DNA of 61,017 nt, from contig NZ_JAAFHA010000013.1 of assembly GCF_010365055.1 (NCBI RefSeq), positions 1 to 61,017 of the forward strand. Direction: 5' to 3'. The notes below the pieces were generated by a model, which had not been told where the DNA came from, did no database searches, and was given only the letters and a program-made list of their open reading frames with translations. Shown here piece by piece: positions 1-8,371 of this stretch (position 1 is its first letter; the number at the start of each line of letters is the position of its first letter). A program made the position numbers and the translations under genes. The DNA comes from Rhodoferax sp. GTDB taxonomy: Bacteria > Pseudomonadota > Gammaproteobacteria > Burkholderiales > Burkholderiaceae_C.

Positions 1-780
1 AAAATCTATCTAACCATGAAGCCCTGAGCGCTGCAAATCACCAACACCCAAAACTAAATTTCGGAAATTTACAGAAAAGAAGTTGCTTTATCAAAATGCT
101 TCAGTTCACTCCTATTTTTATGGCCGCCCGAACCATCGCTACGGTGGGCACATATAAGTATTATTTTTTATATCGTCCGCAGAGTCCGGCGCACAATGCA
201 GCGGGTCTGGGCGCATCGGACTCGACCAGCCAGCGCTCGCATGGCTGACTGACCCATTTCGCACGCGTCTTGCTGGCGTCGTTGAGCCGGCTGTCCACCA
301 CGTTCTGCACGTAGCGGCTGCGGTCGGCGCACAGCGGGTCCAGCAGGGTCAACGCCCGCCACCGCACGGTTTTGAAAATCTCGATCTGGGCACCCCGGAG
401 ACCGCTCGGGCGGGTCACGTCACTGGCATGCGGCGCCAGCCGACGGTCGCAAGCCAAAAGTTCGTTGAGGCTGACGGTCTCGATCAATCCCGCGTCAACA
501 AATCCAGCAACTGCGTCGGAATCAACGCAATACAAGCTGCACGCGCATGCCCCGGAAGCGAAATCCCGCACCAATTGACCAAATCACAGTCGCCTCAAGC
601 GCCCTGTCCGATCAGGGCGGAGCCTGGCTGACGAAGCAGCGCTTCTCAAGATTAGATGCTCTCCGCGGTGGATTGGGCAGCATCCGAGTTGTCAGGGAAA
701 TTTACAGTTGCGTACCAATGCCTCGACCACGCATTGTGGAATATGCCGCTAACTTATTGAGAACAAACAATTTTTTTACT
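1..780. other. gene-poor region at the window edge
   Basis: Apart from the doubtful minus-strand frame at 161-574, no recognisable gene, RNA or repeat is visible here. The first 160 bases and the part after about 690 are AT-richer than the rest of the window, with T- and A-runs near 160-175 and 765-780. No tRNA, integrase or inverted repeat marks an island boundary. Confidence 0.4.
161..574 (-). CDS. doubtful 137-aa hypothetical ORF, possibly a gene remnant
   Basis: This is the longest open frame in the first 900 bases. It can only start at a TTG, with no clear ribosome binding site. The product is rich in Cys and Arg, has no membrane segment or signal peptide, and matches no family I recognise. 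It lies alone between the window edge and a PEP-CTERM gene on the other strand. It could be a degraded gene fragment or chance coding in GC-rich DNA. The only support is frame length. Confidence 0.2.
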   Translation of the reverse strand: MVRDFASGACACSLYCVDSDAVAGFVDAGLIETVSLNELLACDRRLAPHASDVTRPSGLRGAQIEIFKTVRWRALTLLDPLCADRSRYVQNVVDSRLNDASKTRAKWVSQPCERWLVESDAPRPAALCAGLCGRYKK

Positions 781-792
781 AACGACACTCAT

Positions 793-808
793 TGGCACAA
801 ATTGTGCC
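793..808 (+). promoter_or_regulatory. sigma-54-like promoter that is also a perfect palindrome
   Basis: The sequence TGGCACAAATTGTGCC has GG and GC dinucleotides ten bases apart, the spacing required for sigma-54 -24/-12 elements. The -24 box matches TGGCAC exactly, while the -12 box reads GTGC instead of TTGC. The same bases form a perfect 15-bp inverted repeat (GGCACAA-A-TTGTGCC), so a repressor operator is an equally fair reading. It lies about 90 bases upstream of the PEP-CTERM gene. Sigma-54 control of PEP-CTERM genes is known in other bacteria; its use here is inferred. Confidence 0.4.
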
Positions 809-897
809 TACACCACGCAATTGATGCGGAGTGAGTATTGACAAGCGCAGACCGGGCTTGTCACCGCTTGGTTTCTTGAGCCCGTAAACGGAGAAAA

Positions 898-1902
898 ATG
901 ATGAGAAATTTATCTTTAAGATCGCTCGGTTCCGCTTGTGCCGCGGCAGTTTTGCTTGGCGCTAGCGGGGCGACCCAAGCGATAACACTCGGTCTGGATT
1001 TCGGTGCTTACACCGCTACGAGCCTCGGTTCGGTTCCCGGCCTTCCCACGCTTTACGGGGGCTTGACCTTTTTAGACAATGACACGATCCTAATAGGCGG
1101 TGCGGCCAATACGGCAAGCGGCAATCTGCGGGCGATCGATGTGATCCGCGGTGCGGGTAATCACGTTACTGGTTTTTCCGGTTCAGCCACTGCCTTCGGT
1201 ACTGTTGGGGAATATAACGATGGCGGCGTTGTCTTCGGTCCGGGGGGCGTTCTCTTTACGTCCCAGTGGCCTGTCAACAAGCTGGGACAAACCAAGCCGG
1301 GCAGCACCAACGAAGACAAGGTCATTGATCTGGCCGCCTTGGGTGTCGCCGGTTCTCATGCGGCCCTTAATTTTGTGCCGTCAGGTTTTGGCGGCGCAGG
1401 CCAGATGAAACTGGTGTCTTGGTCTGGGGGGCAGTTCTATACCGCGACCTATGCGCCCGATGGACTAGGTACCTATGGCATTTCTGCCGTGGTGCAAGAG
1501 GATCTCGATCTGTTTGCACTGGGTGTCCAGAGCGTTCCTGGTGGTCCCGAAGGTTTTGTCTATATCACTGCAGGAAACGCAGGCTTTGCATCCAACAGCA
1601 TGTTGATCTCGGAGTACTCGGCAGGAACGGTGGGTGCCTATGATGTGGATGCCTTTGGAAACCCCCTGGTCAGCACGCGTCGGGATTTTTTGACCGGCCT
1701 TACTGGCGCGGAGGGCGCGGCGATTGACCCCGTGACCGGTGATTTCCTGTTTTCGACATTTGGTGGCAGCAATCAGGTTGTCATCGTGCAAGGCTTTCTG
1801 GCTCCGCCGCCGCCGGATAACGGCGTACCCGAGCCAACCACCCTGCTTCTGTTGGGTGTCGGATTGGTTGGCCTGTTCGGGCTGCGCCTGAGGATGGCCT
1901 GA
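898..1902 (+). CDS. PEP-CTERM sorting domain protein
   Basis: Exported protein of 334 residues and unknown role. An N-terminal signal peptide runs to about residue 28 (Ala-rich core ending GATQA). The C-terminus has the full sorting signal: VPEPTT at about 310, a Leu/Gly/Val transmembrane helix, and a final basic RLRM. Such proteins are recognised by exosortase EpsH/XrtA, cut and anchored in or released from the envelope, often in species making exopolysaccharide. The middle is Gly-rich, beta-like and unassigned. Two adjacent ATG codons (898, 901) follow a GGAG site. No exosortase gene lies in this window, so the sorting machinery must be elsewhere. Confidence 0.85.
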   Translation: MMRNLSLRSLGSACAAAVLLGASGATQAITLGLDFGAYTATSLGSVPGLPTLYGGLTFLDNDTILIGGAANTASGNLRAIDVIRGAGNHVTGFSGSATAFGTVGEYNDGGVVFGPGGVLFTSQWPVNKLGQTKPGSTNEDKVIDLAALGVAGSHAALNFVPSGFGGAGQMKLVSWSGGQFYTATYAPDGLGTYGISAVVQEDLDLFALGVQSVPGGPEGFVYITAGNAGFASNSMLISEYSAGTVGAYDVDAFGNPLVSTRRDFLTGLTGAEGAAIDPVTGDFLFSTFGGSNQVVIVQGFLAPPPPDNGVPEPTTLLLLGVGLVGLFGLRLRMA

Positions 1903-2103
1903 ACGGGAGCAGATGTTTTTGGTTGAAATTGCAGCAATTCGAGAGGAAAGGGCATTCAACTAGACGGCCCAGCGCAATGCGGTTGAGTCAGGCACGGGTT
2001 GAATGCCGCGCTGGTGACAAGCGCCTTGGAGGGGGGCAGTTCAACGCCGGCGGAGCTTCTTGGCAAGTTCGGCATCAGACCGAATCGGGGACCACAAACA
2101 CCT

Positions 2104-2149
2104 CAAGCCCCCGTCAACTGAATTTTAATAGCTATGTTTTAGATAGCAT
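2104..2149 (-). repeat. copy H of the dispersed GCTAY/GGGGGCT repeat
   Basis: Read on the minus strand this shows GCTAT, a short AT-rich loop, ATAGCT, a spacer, then TGACGGGGGCTTGAG. It lies just downstream of the sco1 stop codon (2158). The GCTAT/ATAGC half can form a small hairpin. It shares its arrangement with the copies at 2700, 12126, 14923, 19511, 27392, 42193 and 46402. Confidence 0.7.
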
Positions 2150-2157
2150 TCGCTACC

Positions 2158-2760
2158 CTACCGCAACAACAACTTGATGTCGGCTGCCAGCACCGCGGCG
2201 CCGCTGCCATAACGGTTGTACAGACGCAATTTGCCCTGCGTGTCGTACACGTAGCTGCCCGCCGAATGGTCCATGGAGTAGCTGGTGGGCGTGGGACCCT
2301 CCACTTTTTTGTAATAGACCTTGTAGTCTTTGGCCAGCTCCGCCAGCTTTTCAGGGGTGGTGTAAAGCGCCAGAAAGGTGGGGTCAAAGGCTGCCATATA
2401 GCCTTTGAGCACTTCGGGCGTGTCACGCGCTGGATCAACCGTGACGAACAAACCCTGCACGCGTTCGCCATCTTTGCCCAGCAAGCGTTTCACCTCGGCC
2501 AGTTCAGCCATCGAGGTGGGGCAGACATCCGGGCACTGCACATAACCGAAGAACATCACCACCACCTTGCCGGCGAAGTCCTTCAGGGTCCTGGGCTGGC
2601 CGTTATGGTCGGTCAAGGCAAAGTCTTTGGCGTAATCGGCGCCGGTCAGGTCAATCCCGACAAAACTCGGCCCCTCTTTGGAACAGGCAGAAATAAAGCC
2701 CGTAGCCCCCGTCAATAGGGCGTAAGTAGCTATTAATTTAAGAGCGTTTCGTTTGTTCAT
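2158..2760 (-). CDS. SCO1/SenC family copper chaperone lipoprotein
   Basis: Thioredoxin-fold protein of 200 residues that delivers copper to the CuA site of cytochrome oxidase subunit II. The copper ligands are visible: CPDVCP (Cys76, Cys80) and a distal His in the YSMDH segment (about 165). A lipoprotein signal ends at ISAC (Cys26), so it is probably membrane-anchored in the periplasm. It is the last gene of the ctaC-to-sco1 series and starts 6 bases after the ctaB stop codon. Oddity: codons 6-21 of its signal peptide match the dispersed repeat of this genome (see 2700-2746). Confidence 0.9.
   Translation of the reverse strand: MNKRNALKLIATYALLTGATGFISACSKEGPSFVGIDLTGADYAKDFALTDHNGQPRTLKDFAGKVVVMFFGYVQCPDVCPTSMAELAEVKRLLGKDGERVQGLFVTVDPARDTPEVLKGYMAAFDPTFLALYTTPEKLAELAKDYKVYYKKVEGPTPTSYSMDHSAGSYVYDTQGKLRLYNRYGSGAAVLAADIKLLLR
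2700..2746 (-). repeat. copy B of the dispersed repeat, inside the sco1 signal peptide
   Basis: On the minus strand this reads GCTCTTAAATTAATAGCT, a spacer, then TTGACGGGGGCTACGGG. It lies in frame in sco1 and encodes the hydrophobic core ALKLIATYALLTGATG. It is closely similar over about 45 bp to the copy at 19511-19560, which encodes the same region of an unrelated protease signal peptide. Confidence 0.75.
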
Positions 2761-2766
2761 TGGATG

Positions 2767-3663
2767 TCAAAGCAGATAGTGATCCAGCAGCAAGGCGGCA
2801 AACAGCAGGCTCAGATGGATCAGCGAGAAACGGAAGGTCTTGCGCGCCAACAGGTCCGAGTAATCGCGCCAAAGATAGAAGGCATACAGACAAAAACCGA
2901 AATTCAGGACGACAGCGGCCATCAGGTACAGCCAGGAACTCATGCCGTAGATATACGGCATCAAACAGGCCGCAAACAAGATGAAGGTGTAGAGCAGCAC
3001 CATCAAGCGGGTGAACTCACTGCCGTGCGTCACTGGCAGCATCGGCAAGCCCGACTTGCGGTAGTCTTCCACCCGGTACAGGGCCAGTGCCCAGAAATGC
3101 GGCGGCGTCCACAAGAAGATGATCAGAAACAAGATCATGGCTTCAGGCCCGACGTTGCCCGCCATGGCGGCCCAGCCCAACACCGGCGGCATGGCACCCG
3201 AGGCACCGCCAATCACAATGTTCTGCGGCGTCAGCGGCTTCAAAATCACCGTGTACACCACCGCATAGCCGATGAAGGTGGCAAACGTCAGCCACATGGT
3301 CAACGGGTTGACCCAAAAATACAGCAGCGCAGAGCCCGCCGCGCACAGCACGGCCGAAAACAGCAAGGTCTGCCAATCGGCCAGTTCGCCCCGTGCGGTC
3401 GGCCGCCAGGCGGTGCGCTTCATCTTGGCGTCAATGCCTTTTTCAACAATGCAGTTGAAGGCCGCTGCGGCGCCCGCCACCAGCCAGATGCCCAGGCAAG
3501 CGACCAGTGCCAGCTCAAGCTCAGCCCACGTCGGCAGACCCGGCACCGCCAGCACCATGCCGATCAGGGCGCAAAACACAATCAACTGGATCACGCGCGG
3601 CTTGGTCAGGGCATAGAACTGCTTGAACACAGAGACCTCCACACTCAGGACATTGGCACTCAT
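2767..3663 (-). CDS. ctaB: protoheme IX farnesyltransferase (heme O synthase)
   Basis: UbiA-family membrane prenyltransferase of 298 residues that adds farnesyl to heme b to make heme O, the precursor of heme A. About eight hydrophobic helices are present, with the first Asp-rich-like site replaced, as in CyoE/CtaB proteins, by [16 protein letters not shown], and the family motif [13 protein letters not shown]. An upstream in-frame extension to 3906 is possible, but the ATG at 3663 overlaps the ctaA stop (ATGA) and gives the family length. It acts just before CtaA in reverse gene order, so the two steps are translationally coupled. Confidence 0.95.
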   Translation of the reverse strand: MSANVLSVEVSVFKQFYALTKPRVIQLIVFCALIGMVLAVPGLPTWAELELALVACLGIWLVAGAAAAFNCIVEKGIDAKMKRTAWRPTARGELADWQTLLFSAVLCAAGSALLYFWVNPLTMWLTFATFIGYAVVYTVILKPLTPQNIVIGGASGAMPPVLGWAAMAGNVGPEAMILFLIIFLWTPPHFWALALYRVEDYRKSGLPMLPVTHGSEFTRLMVLLYTFILFAACLMPYIYGMSSWLYLMAAVVLNFGFCLYAFYLWRDYSDLLARKTFRFSLIHLSLLFAALLLDHYLL

Positions 3664-4853
3664 GCGGTCTGTCTCAATGTCGTGAGTTTTGGAACTGCCG
3701 CCTCTACCCTCGTGCCCGTGCGGCTGGCAGCCACCGTCCAGGTCAGGACCACAACCAGAGCGCCGGCACCGCCGGTGTGCAAGACGGCGGCCATCAACGG
3801 CCAGTCCAGCACCACGTTGCTCAAACCGGTCGCCAGTTGCAGACCGCTCAAAGCAGCGATCCAACGCGACGGGTTGCGCAGCGCGACCACGCGGTTCAGC
3901 CGCCATGCCAATAGGCCGAGCAGCGCCAGCACGGGGAACGCCATCAGGCGGTGCACATAGTGAATGGCGGTCAGTGCCGCAAAGCTGATGTACTCGCCGC
4001 TCGCGGTGACACCGAGATGGCGCCAGAACTCAAAACCTTCCCGGAAGTCCATCAGCGGCCACCAACTGCCCTGGCACTTGGGAAAGTCGGTGCAGGCCAG
4101 CACGGCGTAATTGGAGCTGACCCAGGCGCCCAGGGCAGCTTGCAGCACCAGCCCTGTAAGAGACAGCCCCAGCAGCCAGCGCAAACCCGGGTCAATGGCC
4201 ACTGGCTCCATTTTTCCTTCCAACCGCGCAAACTGCACCGCCTGGACGCACAACAGGGCCAACAGAACCAGGCCACCAAGCAAGTGCAAGGTCACGATAG
4301 CGGGGAAAAGCTTCATCGTGACAGTCAGCGCGCCAAAGGCTCCCTGAATGCAGACCCAGAGCAGAGTCAAAGTGGGCCACCACGGCCTGATCGGCTGCAC
4401 CTGCATCTTGCGCCCGCCCGCACTGCGTCCCAGCCAAGCCACGGCCGTCAGCACCAAAATCAATGCACCGACACTGGTGGCCAGATAGCGGTGAATCATT
4501 TCCACCCAGGCCTTGCCGGAGGTCACCGGGCCGGTAGGCATGGCATTTTGGGCGGCGGTGATCGCCGCATGCGCCCCCAACGGGCTGGCGTTGCCGTAGC
4601 ACCCCGGCCAGTCCGGGCAGCCCAGCCCGGAGTCGGTCAAGCGGGTGAAGGCGCCAAACATGACCAAATCAAAGGTCAGGAACAGGGTCAGCAGCGTCAA
4701 GGCCTGAAGCCGGCCCAAGGGCGAGGCGCGCCGATGCCGAAACCACACCCAGGTGATCGGGGCCAGTGCCAGCACGGCGCCGAAGAACATCATGCGCATC
4801 AAGGGCGACAGGTCGTAAAGGGCCTGCACCGTCATGGCGTCGCTACCTGGCAT
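3660..4853 (-). CDS. ctaA: heme A synthase (COX15/CtaA)
   Basis: Integral membrane monooxygenase of 397 residues that converts heme O to heme A for the aa3 oxidase. Eight hydrophobic helices and the heme-binding histidine contexts of the family ([39 protein letters not shown]) are visible, as is the loop Cys pair of CtaA ([12 protein letters not shown]). The ATG at 4853 has a GGGAG site six bases upstream and overlaps the preceding gene by 11 bases. A second ATG lies at 4835. The stop overlaps the ctaB start by four bases. Confidence 0.94.
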   Translation of the reverse strand: MPGSDAMTVQALYDLSPLMRMMFFGAVLALAPITWVWFRHRRASPLGRLQALTLLTLFLTFDLVMFGAFTRLTDSGLGCPDWPGCYGNASPLGAHAAITAAQNAMPTGPVTSGKAWVEMIHRYLATSVGALILVLTAVAWLGRSAGGRKMQVQPIRPWWPTLTLLWVCIQGAFGALTVTMKLFPAIVTLHLLGGLVLLALLCVQAVQFARLEGKMEPVAIDPGLRWLLGLSLTGLVLQAALGAWVSSNYAVLACTDFPKCQGSWWPLMDFREGFEFWRHLGVTASGEYISFAALTAIHYVHRLMAFPVLALLGLLAWRLNRVVALRNPSRWIAALSGLQLATGLSNVVLDWPLMAAVLHTGGAGALVVVLTWTVAASRTGTRVEAAVPKLTTLRQTA

Positions 4854-5625
4854 GCTCTGCTCCCGCCGCAGTCACCGCAGCGCGACCCGGCTGGTCCCAG
4901 GAGTTGGAGGCGCGCAGCAGCCGCTCCAAGTCCCGCTTGACCTTGGCCGCATTGGCCAGATCCAGATTGGCCGGAAAACGCATCATCCAGTTGCCCAAGG
5001 GGTCCACCAGGTACAAATGCTCGGCCAACTGATGAGCGCTGGCCGGTGCCAGCCAGTTTGAAAGGGTTTGGCTGTCGACGCGCAGCACCGTGGCATCCTT
5101 CAGGGCAGGGAGCAGTTGGTCGGGCACGGGATCGGTGTCGGGGATCAGCCAGACCCAGTCCACCCGCGCTTTGTCTTTGCCCAGACCCTCGCGCAACTGG
5201 CGCTGCAGGTACAAATGACGGCTACAGCCTTCATCGCAGGCACCACCGGCCACACTCAACAAGAGCCACTGGCCCTTCAGTGCCTTGAGACTGCTGGTCT
5301 GCCCGCTCAGGCTGACCACGGCTTGCTCCGGCAAGGGACGCTGGGGGTCAATCAACTCACCAAAATTGCGCCGCCCCTCCGGCCGGAGCACATAGAAGGT
5401 GAAATACGAGGCCAGCACCGGCGCGGCACACACCAGCAAGACGGCCAGCATCTTCCAGCGCCCGCTGCCGGTGCGCCGAACCTCGGCATCCATGGCGCGC
5501 GCAGGTGAAGGCAGGGTATGCACCGTTAGGCCCAGCGGTTGGTCCGCCAGACCGGTGGCCCGTTGTGGGGATGCGTCAGGCGCGGCGCGGGTAAATGAAT
5601 CGTCTAACAATTTGGAACCAGACAT
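4843..5625 (-). CDS. membrane-anchored SCO-like thioredoxin-fold protein, putative oxidase assembly factor
   Basis: Protein of about 260 residues with one transmembrane helix near residues 58-80 and a periplasmic thioredoxin-like domain. The segment GGACDEGCSRHLY has a CxxxC pair in the place where SCO proteins carry their copper ligands. It lies between surf1 and ctaA, so a role in oxidase assembly, perhaps thiol or copper handling, is a fair inference. The start is uncertain: ATG at 5625 (overlapping surf1 by 50 bases), TTG at 5637, or ATG at 5493. Such proteins are usually annotated as hypothetical. Confidence 0.75.
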   Translation of the reverse strand: MSGSKLLDDSFTRAAPDASPQRATGLADQPLGLTVHTLPSPARAMDAEVRRTGSGRWKMLAVLLVCAAPVLASYFTFYVLRPEGRRNFGELIDPQRPLPEQAVVSLSGQTSSLKALKGQWLLLSVAGGACDEGCSRHLYLQRQLREGLGKDKARVDWVWLIPDTDPVPDQLLPALKDATVLRVDSQTLSNWLAPASAHQLAEHLYLVDPLGNWMMRFPANLDLANAAKVKRDLERLLRASNSWDQPGRAAVTAAGAEHAR

Positions 5626-6298
5626 AAAGAATCGCAATCAGGCCGCTCAAGGCAAACCACTGGAAAGCATAACCGTAATGTTTTTCCACACCGACTGAAG
5701 GCCGCGGCCAGTCACGCAACAGGCCATCGCTGGCAGCATCCGTCTGCTGCACCGACACCGGCAGCAGGGCCAGACCGGTCTCGGCGGCAAAGTGCGCCAA
5801 GTCCATATTTTGACGGATGAGTCCGGCGTCCGGGCCGCCCAGCTCATATAACTTGGCCGGAGGCGGGGCAATATGACCCACGATCTCCCGCACGCCGGCC
5901 GGTGTTTCAATCGTGGGCAAACGGCTGCGGTCCAAGAAGTCGCGCGCCACCCAGCCGCGCTGAACCAATACCACGGCCGCACTGTCCTGCAGCCGCATCG
6001 GTGTCACCACGTACAGACCGGTTCGGCCATTCATCGGTCGGTTGTCCAGGAACACCGTGCGATCGGAAATCCACTCGCCGCGTAGCGCAACGCGGCGATG
6101 CAACTCAAGCGAAGGATCAGCGCCCCCCGCCAGAGATCGCCCGTCCAGGATTGACAGGGCCGCCTTGGCGTCCATGCTGGCCTGAATGGCGAGCTTTTGC
6201 GCGGCACGCGACAATTGCCATCGCCCCAGCGCGAGCGTGCCAGCAGCCGACAGCAAGGCCAGCGCAGTGATCAGCCAAAACCTCCAGCCCCTGTTCAC
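5576..6298 (-). CDS. SURF1 family cytochrome oxidase biogenesis protein
   Basis: Protein of 240 residues with an N-terminal and a C-terminal transmembrane helix around a periplasmic domain, the SURF1 topology. Family motifs are visible: LGRWQLSRAAQK after helix 1, the RGW motif (VLVQRGWV), and KHYGYAFQWFAL before helix 2. SURF1 helps place heme A in subunit I. The start codon lies only 15 bases from the start of the opposite-strand DUF2909 gene, so the two promoters must lie inside each other's coding regions or the gene is transcribed from ctaE. Confidence 0.9.
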   Translation of the reverse strand: MNRGWRFWLITALALLSAAGTLALGRWQLSRAAQKLAIQASMDAKAALSILDGRSLAGGADPSLELHRRVALRGEWISDRTVFLDNRPMNGRTGLYVVTPMRLQDSAAVVLVQRGWVARDFLDRSRLPTIETPAGVREIVGHIAPPPAKLYELGGPDAGLIRQNMDLAHFAAETGLALLPVSVQQTDAASDGLLRDWPRPSVGVEKHYGYAFQWFALSGLIAILYVWFQIVRRFIYPRRA

Positions 6299-6313
6299 GA
6301 GATAATCCAGTCC

Positions 6314-6535
6314 ATGAAATACATCGCTATTCTTGCATTTGTCGCCATCGTCATCAGCTTGGGCGTGGCCCTCTTTTTCATGATGAAAAGCGACTCAAGT
6401 GGAAAATCCAGAAACCAAAAAATGGCGCTGGCACTGGCTTGGCGGGTGGGGCTTTCAATTGCGCTCTTTGCCAGCATCCTGCTGGGCTGGAAATTGGGGT
6501 GGATCCAGCCGAACGGCATTTCTGCAGGACAGTAG
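6314..6535 (+). CDS. DUF2909 twin-transmembrane small protein
   Basis: Membrane protein of 73 residues with two hydrophobic helices (about residues 3-23 and 44-62) joined by a basic loop (KSDSSGKSRNQK). This is the DUF2909 pattern found inside betaproteobacterial cytochrome oxidase clusters, where it is presumed to help assembly; the function is unknown. It is the only plus-strand gene between ctaC and sco1, sitting between ctaE and surf1. It ends 24 bases before a hairpin that can terminate transcription from both sides. Confidence 0.8.
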   Translation: MKYIAILAFVAIVISLGVALFFMMKSDSSGKSRNQKMALALAWRVGLSIALFASILLGWKLGWIQPNGISAGQ

Positions 6536-6558
6536 GCAGATTCAGAGCACCAGCAATC

Positions 6559-6585
6559 AAAAAAGGCACCGCACGGTGCCTTTTT
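6559..6585. terminator. bidirectional rho-independent terminator
   Basis: A perfect stem AAAAGGCACCG/CGGTGCCTTTT with a two- to four-base loop is flanked by an A-run on the left and a T-run on the right. It can therefore stop the DUF2909 transcript (plus) and the ctaE transcript (minus). Confidence 0.85.
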
Positions 6586-6613
6586 CTTTGTGAAACAGCT
6601 AACAATTGGCAGT

Positions 6614-7495
6614 CTAAATCCAATAGACCAGCGTGTACAGGCCCAGCCACACCACGTCGACAAAGTGCCAGTACCAAGCCGCCCCTTCAAAACCGAAATG
6701 CCGCTCGGCCGTGAAATGGCCGCGCTGCAGGCGCACCGTGATGAACAGCAGCATCAACATGCCCACAAACACATGGAAGCCGTGAAAACCGGTCAACATG
6801 AAGAACGTGGAGCCATACACGCCCGACGTCAGCTTCAGGTTCATCTCGTGGTAGGCATGGTAATACTCATAGCCCTGCACAAACAGGAACACGATACCCA
6901 GCAACACCGTGAGCCACATGAAGACAACCGCTCTGCTGCGGTTCGCTTTGACCAGTGCATGGTGCGCGATGGTCAGCGTGACGCCGGAGCTCAGCAGGAT
7001 CGCGGTATTGATCGTGGGCAACCAAAAAGGCGTCATGGTCTGGAACGGCTCCACGATGCCCGCTGGCGAGCCGGTCACACCCGCGGCCAGAGTCGGCCAT
7101 AGGGCTTTGAAATCAGGCCAGAGCAGGCTGTTCTCCAAACTGCCCAAGTCGGGTATGGAGTGAGCACGCGTCCACCACAGGGCGGTGAAAAACGCACCGA
7201 AAAACATTACTTCGGAGAAGATGAACCAACTCATGGCCCAGCGATAAGACGAGTCAATCCGGTGCCCATACTGGCCATCTTCGCTCTCCCGCACCGATTC
7301 GCTGAACCACTGGTACAACACCACAGCAAACCACAGCAAACCGAAGTAAAAGCAATACTTGCCCCACTCGGCGCCGTTGATCCACTGGCTGGCGCCCAGC
7401 AGGACAAAGAACAGGCCGGCGGCGGCAAAAAACGGATGCCGCGAGGGGCCGGGCACAAAATAGTGCGGGGTTGTAGCGTTGATTGTTGAACTCAT
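6614..7495 (-). CDS. ctaE: cytochrome c oxidase subunit III
   Basis: Subunit III of the aa3-type oxidase, 293 residues, seven hydrophobic helices. Family segments include YFVPGPSRHPF at the N-terminus, the FSEVMFFGAFFTALWW helix, and FHGFHVFVG near the C-terminus, ending WYWHFVDVVWLGLYTLVYW. The ATG at 7495 gives the usual length; an upstream extension to 7561 is not family-like. It stabilises the catalytic core and proton uptake. It follows the DUF2970 gene by 55 bases, and a terminator lies behind it. Confidence 0.97.
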   Translation of the reverse strand: MSSTINATTPHYFVPGPSRHPFFAAAGLFFVLLGASQWINGAEWGKYCFYFGLLWFAVVLYQWFSESVRESEDGQYGHRIDSSYRWAMSWFIFSEVMFFGAFFTALWWTRAHSIPDLGSLENSLLWPDFKALWPTLAAGVTGSPAGIVEPFQTMTPFWLPTINTAILLSSGVTLTIAHHALVKANRSRAVVFMWLTVLLGIVFLFVQGYEYYHAYHEMNLKLTSGVYGSTFFMLTGFHGFHVFVGMLMLLFITVRLQRGHFTAERHFGFEGAAWYWHFVDVVWLGLYTLVYWI

Positions 7496-7550
7496 ATCGG
7501 CTCCGTTCTTTCCAGTTCTGTTTAATCTTCCTGCGGTTCCGGCTTGCGCC

Positions 7551-7772
7551 TTACTTGGCAACCACCACGTTCACCAGCACGATCAGGCCAACGACCAAAA
7601 TGATGATCGTCACCACACCCACCACAATGACGTGCAGCGGATTGACTTGCGCCGCATCCTTTTCTAACTCGCTATTTTTTCTAATTCCCAGCAGCGACCA
7701 AGCCACCATTTTGATGGTCCGAAAGAATGAACCGGCCGCCGCAGGGCTAGGCCTTTCCTCCAGGTTACTCAT
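7551..7772 (-). CDS. DUF2970 small membrane protein
   Basis: Protein of 73 residues with one C-terminal transmembrane helix (about residues 47-70, Val/Ile-rich). It has the DUF2970 signature of a WSLLGIRKN-type amphipathic stretch followed by NPLHVIVVG. Genes of this family sit between ctaG and ctaE in betaproteobacterial oxidase clusters; the role is not established. Its start overlaps the ctaG stop (ATGA), so translation is coupled. Confidence 0.8.
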   Translation of the reverse strand: MSNLEERPSPAAAGSFFRTIKMVAWSLLGIRKNSELEKDAAQVNPLHVIVVGVVTIIILVVGLIVLVNVVVAK

Positions 7773-8368
7773 GAGCCGGCGCCGGTACTCACATGAGCGG
7801 CCGCATTAGCCACCGGAGCCGCCGGCGTTTTGCCCCCGACCTCAAAAAATGTGTAGGACAGCGTGATGGTCTTCACGTCTTTGGACAACTTGGGATCGAT
7901 CACGAACACCACCGGCCAGACTTTCTTTTCGCCCGGCTCCAGGGTGTGCTGCTTGAAGCAAAAGCACTCCAGCTTGTTGAAGTGCGTGCTGGCCTGCACC
8001 GGCGCGTAACTGGGAATGGCCTGCGCCGACATGCGCCGGTTTTGCACATTCTGAAACTCGTACATCACCGTGGCCATTTCACCAGGGTGCACCTGCAGCG
8101 AACGCTGCGCCGGCTTGAACTCCCACGGGCCGCGCGCGTTGGCATCAAATTCGACCGTGATGGTGCGGCTGGTGTCCACCTGGGTATTGGCGGGCAAAGA
8201 CGCCTTGGCACCTGGAATCTGTCGCTCGCCGAGTGCCAAAATATTGATGCCCGTGGCCTCGCAAACCGCCTTGTAGATGGGAATCAGCGCGTAGCCGAAC
8301 GCAAACATGCCGACGGCCACGACCGCCAACTTGCCAACCATTCGAATATTTTCACGCCTTAGAGTCAT
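7769..8368 (-). CDS. ctaG: cytochrome c oxidase assembly protein CtaG/Cox11
   Basis: Copper chaperone of 199 residues that supplies CuB in subunit I. It has a single N-terminal helix (about residues 11-30) and a periplasmic immunoglobulin-like domain. The copper motif CFCF is present in NKLECFCFKQHTLEPGE. It lies between the 42-residue assembly ORF and the DUF2970 gene, in the usual order ctaD-small ORF-ctaG. It ends in an Ala-rich low-complexity tail. Confidence 0.95.
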   Translation of the reverse strand: MTLRRENIRMVGKLAVVAVGMFAFGYALIPIYKAVCEATGINILALGERQIPGAKASLPANTQVDTSRTITVEFDANARGPWEFKPAQRSLQVHPGEMATVMYEFQNVQNRRMSAQAIPSYAPVQASTHFNKLECFCFKQHTLEPGEKKVWPVVFVIDPKLSKDVKTITLSYTFFEVGGKTPAAPVANAAAHVSTGAGS

Positions 8369-8371
8369 GCA

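Noticed and set aside
2764..3960. Long plus-strand frame opposite ctaB and ctaA
   Set aside because: It is rich in Gln, His and Arg, as expected from the antisense of GC-rich membrane protein genes. The minus-strand genes have full family motifs.
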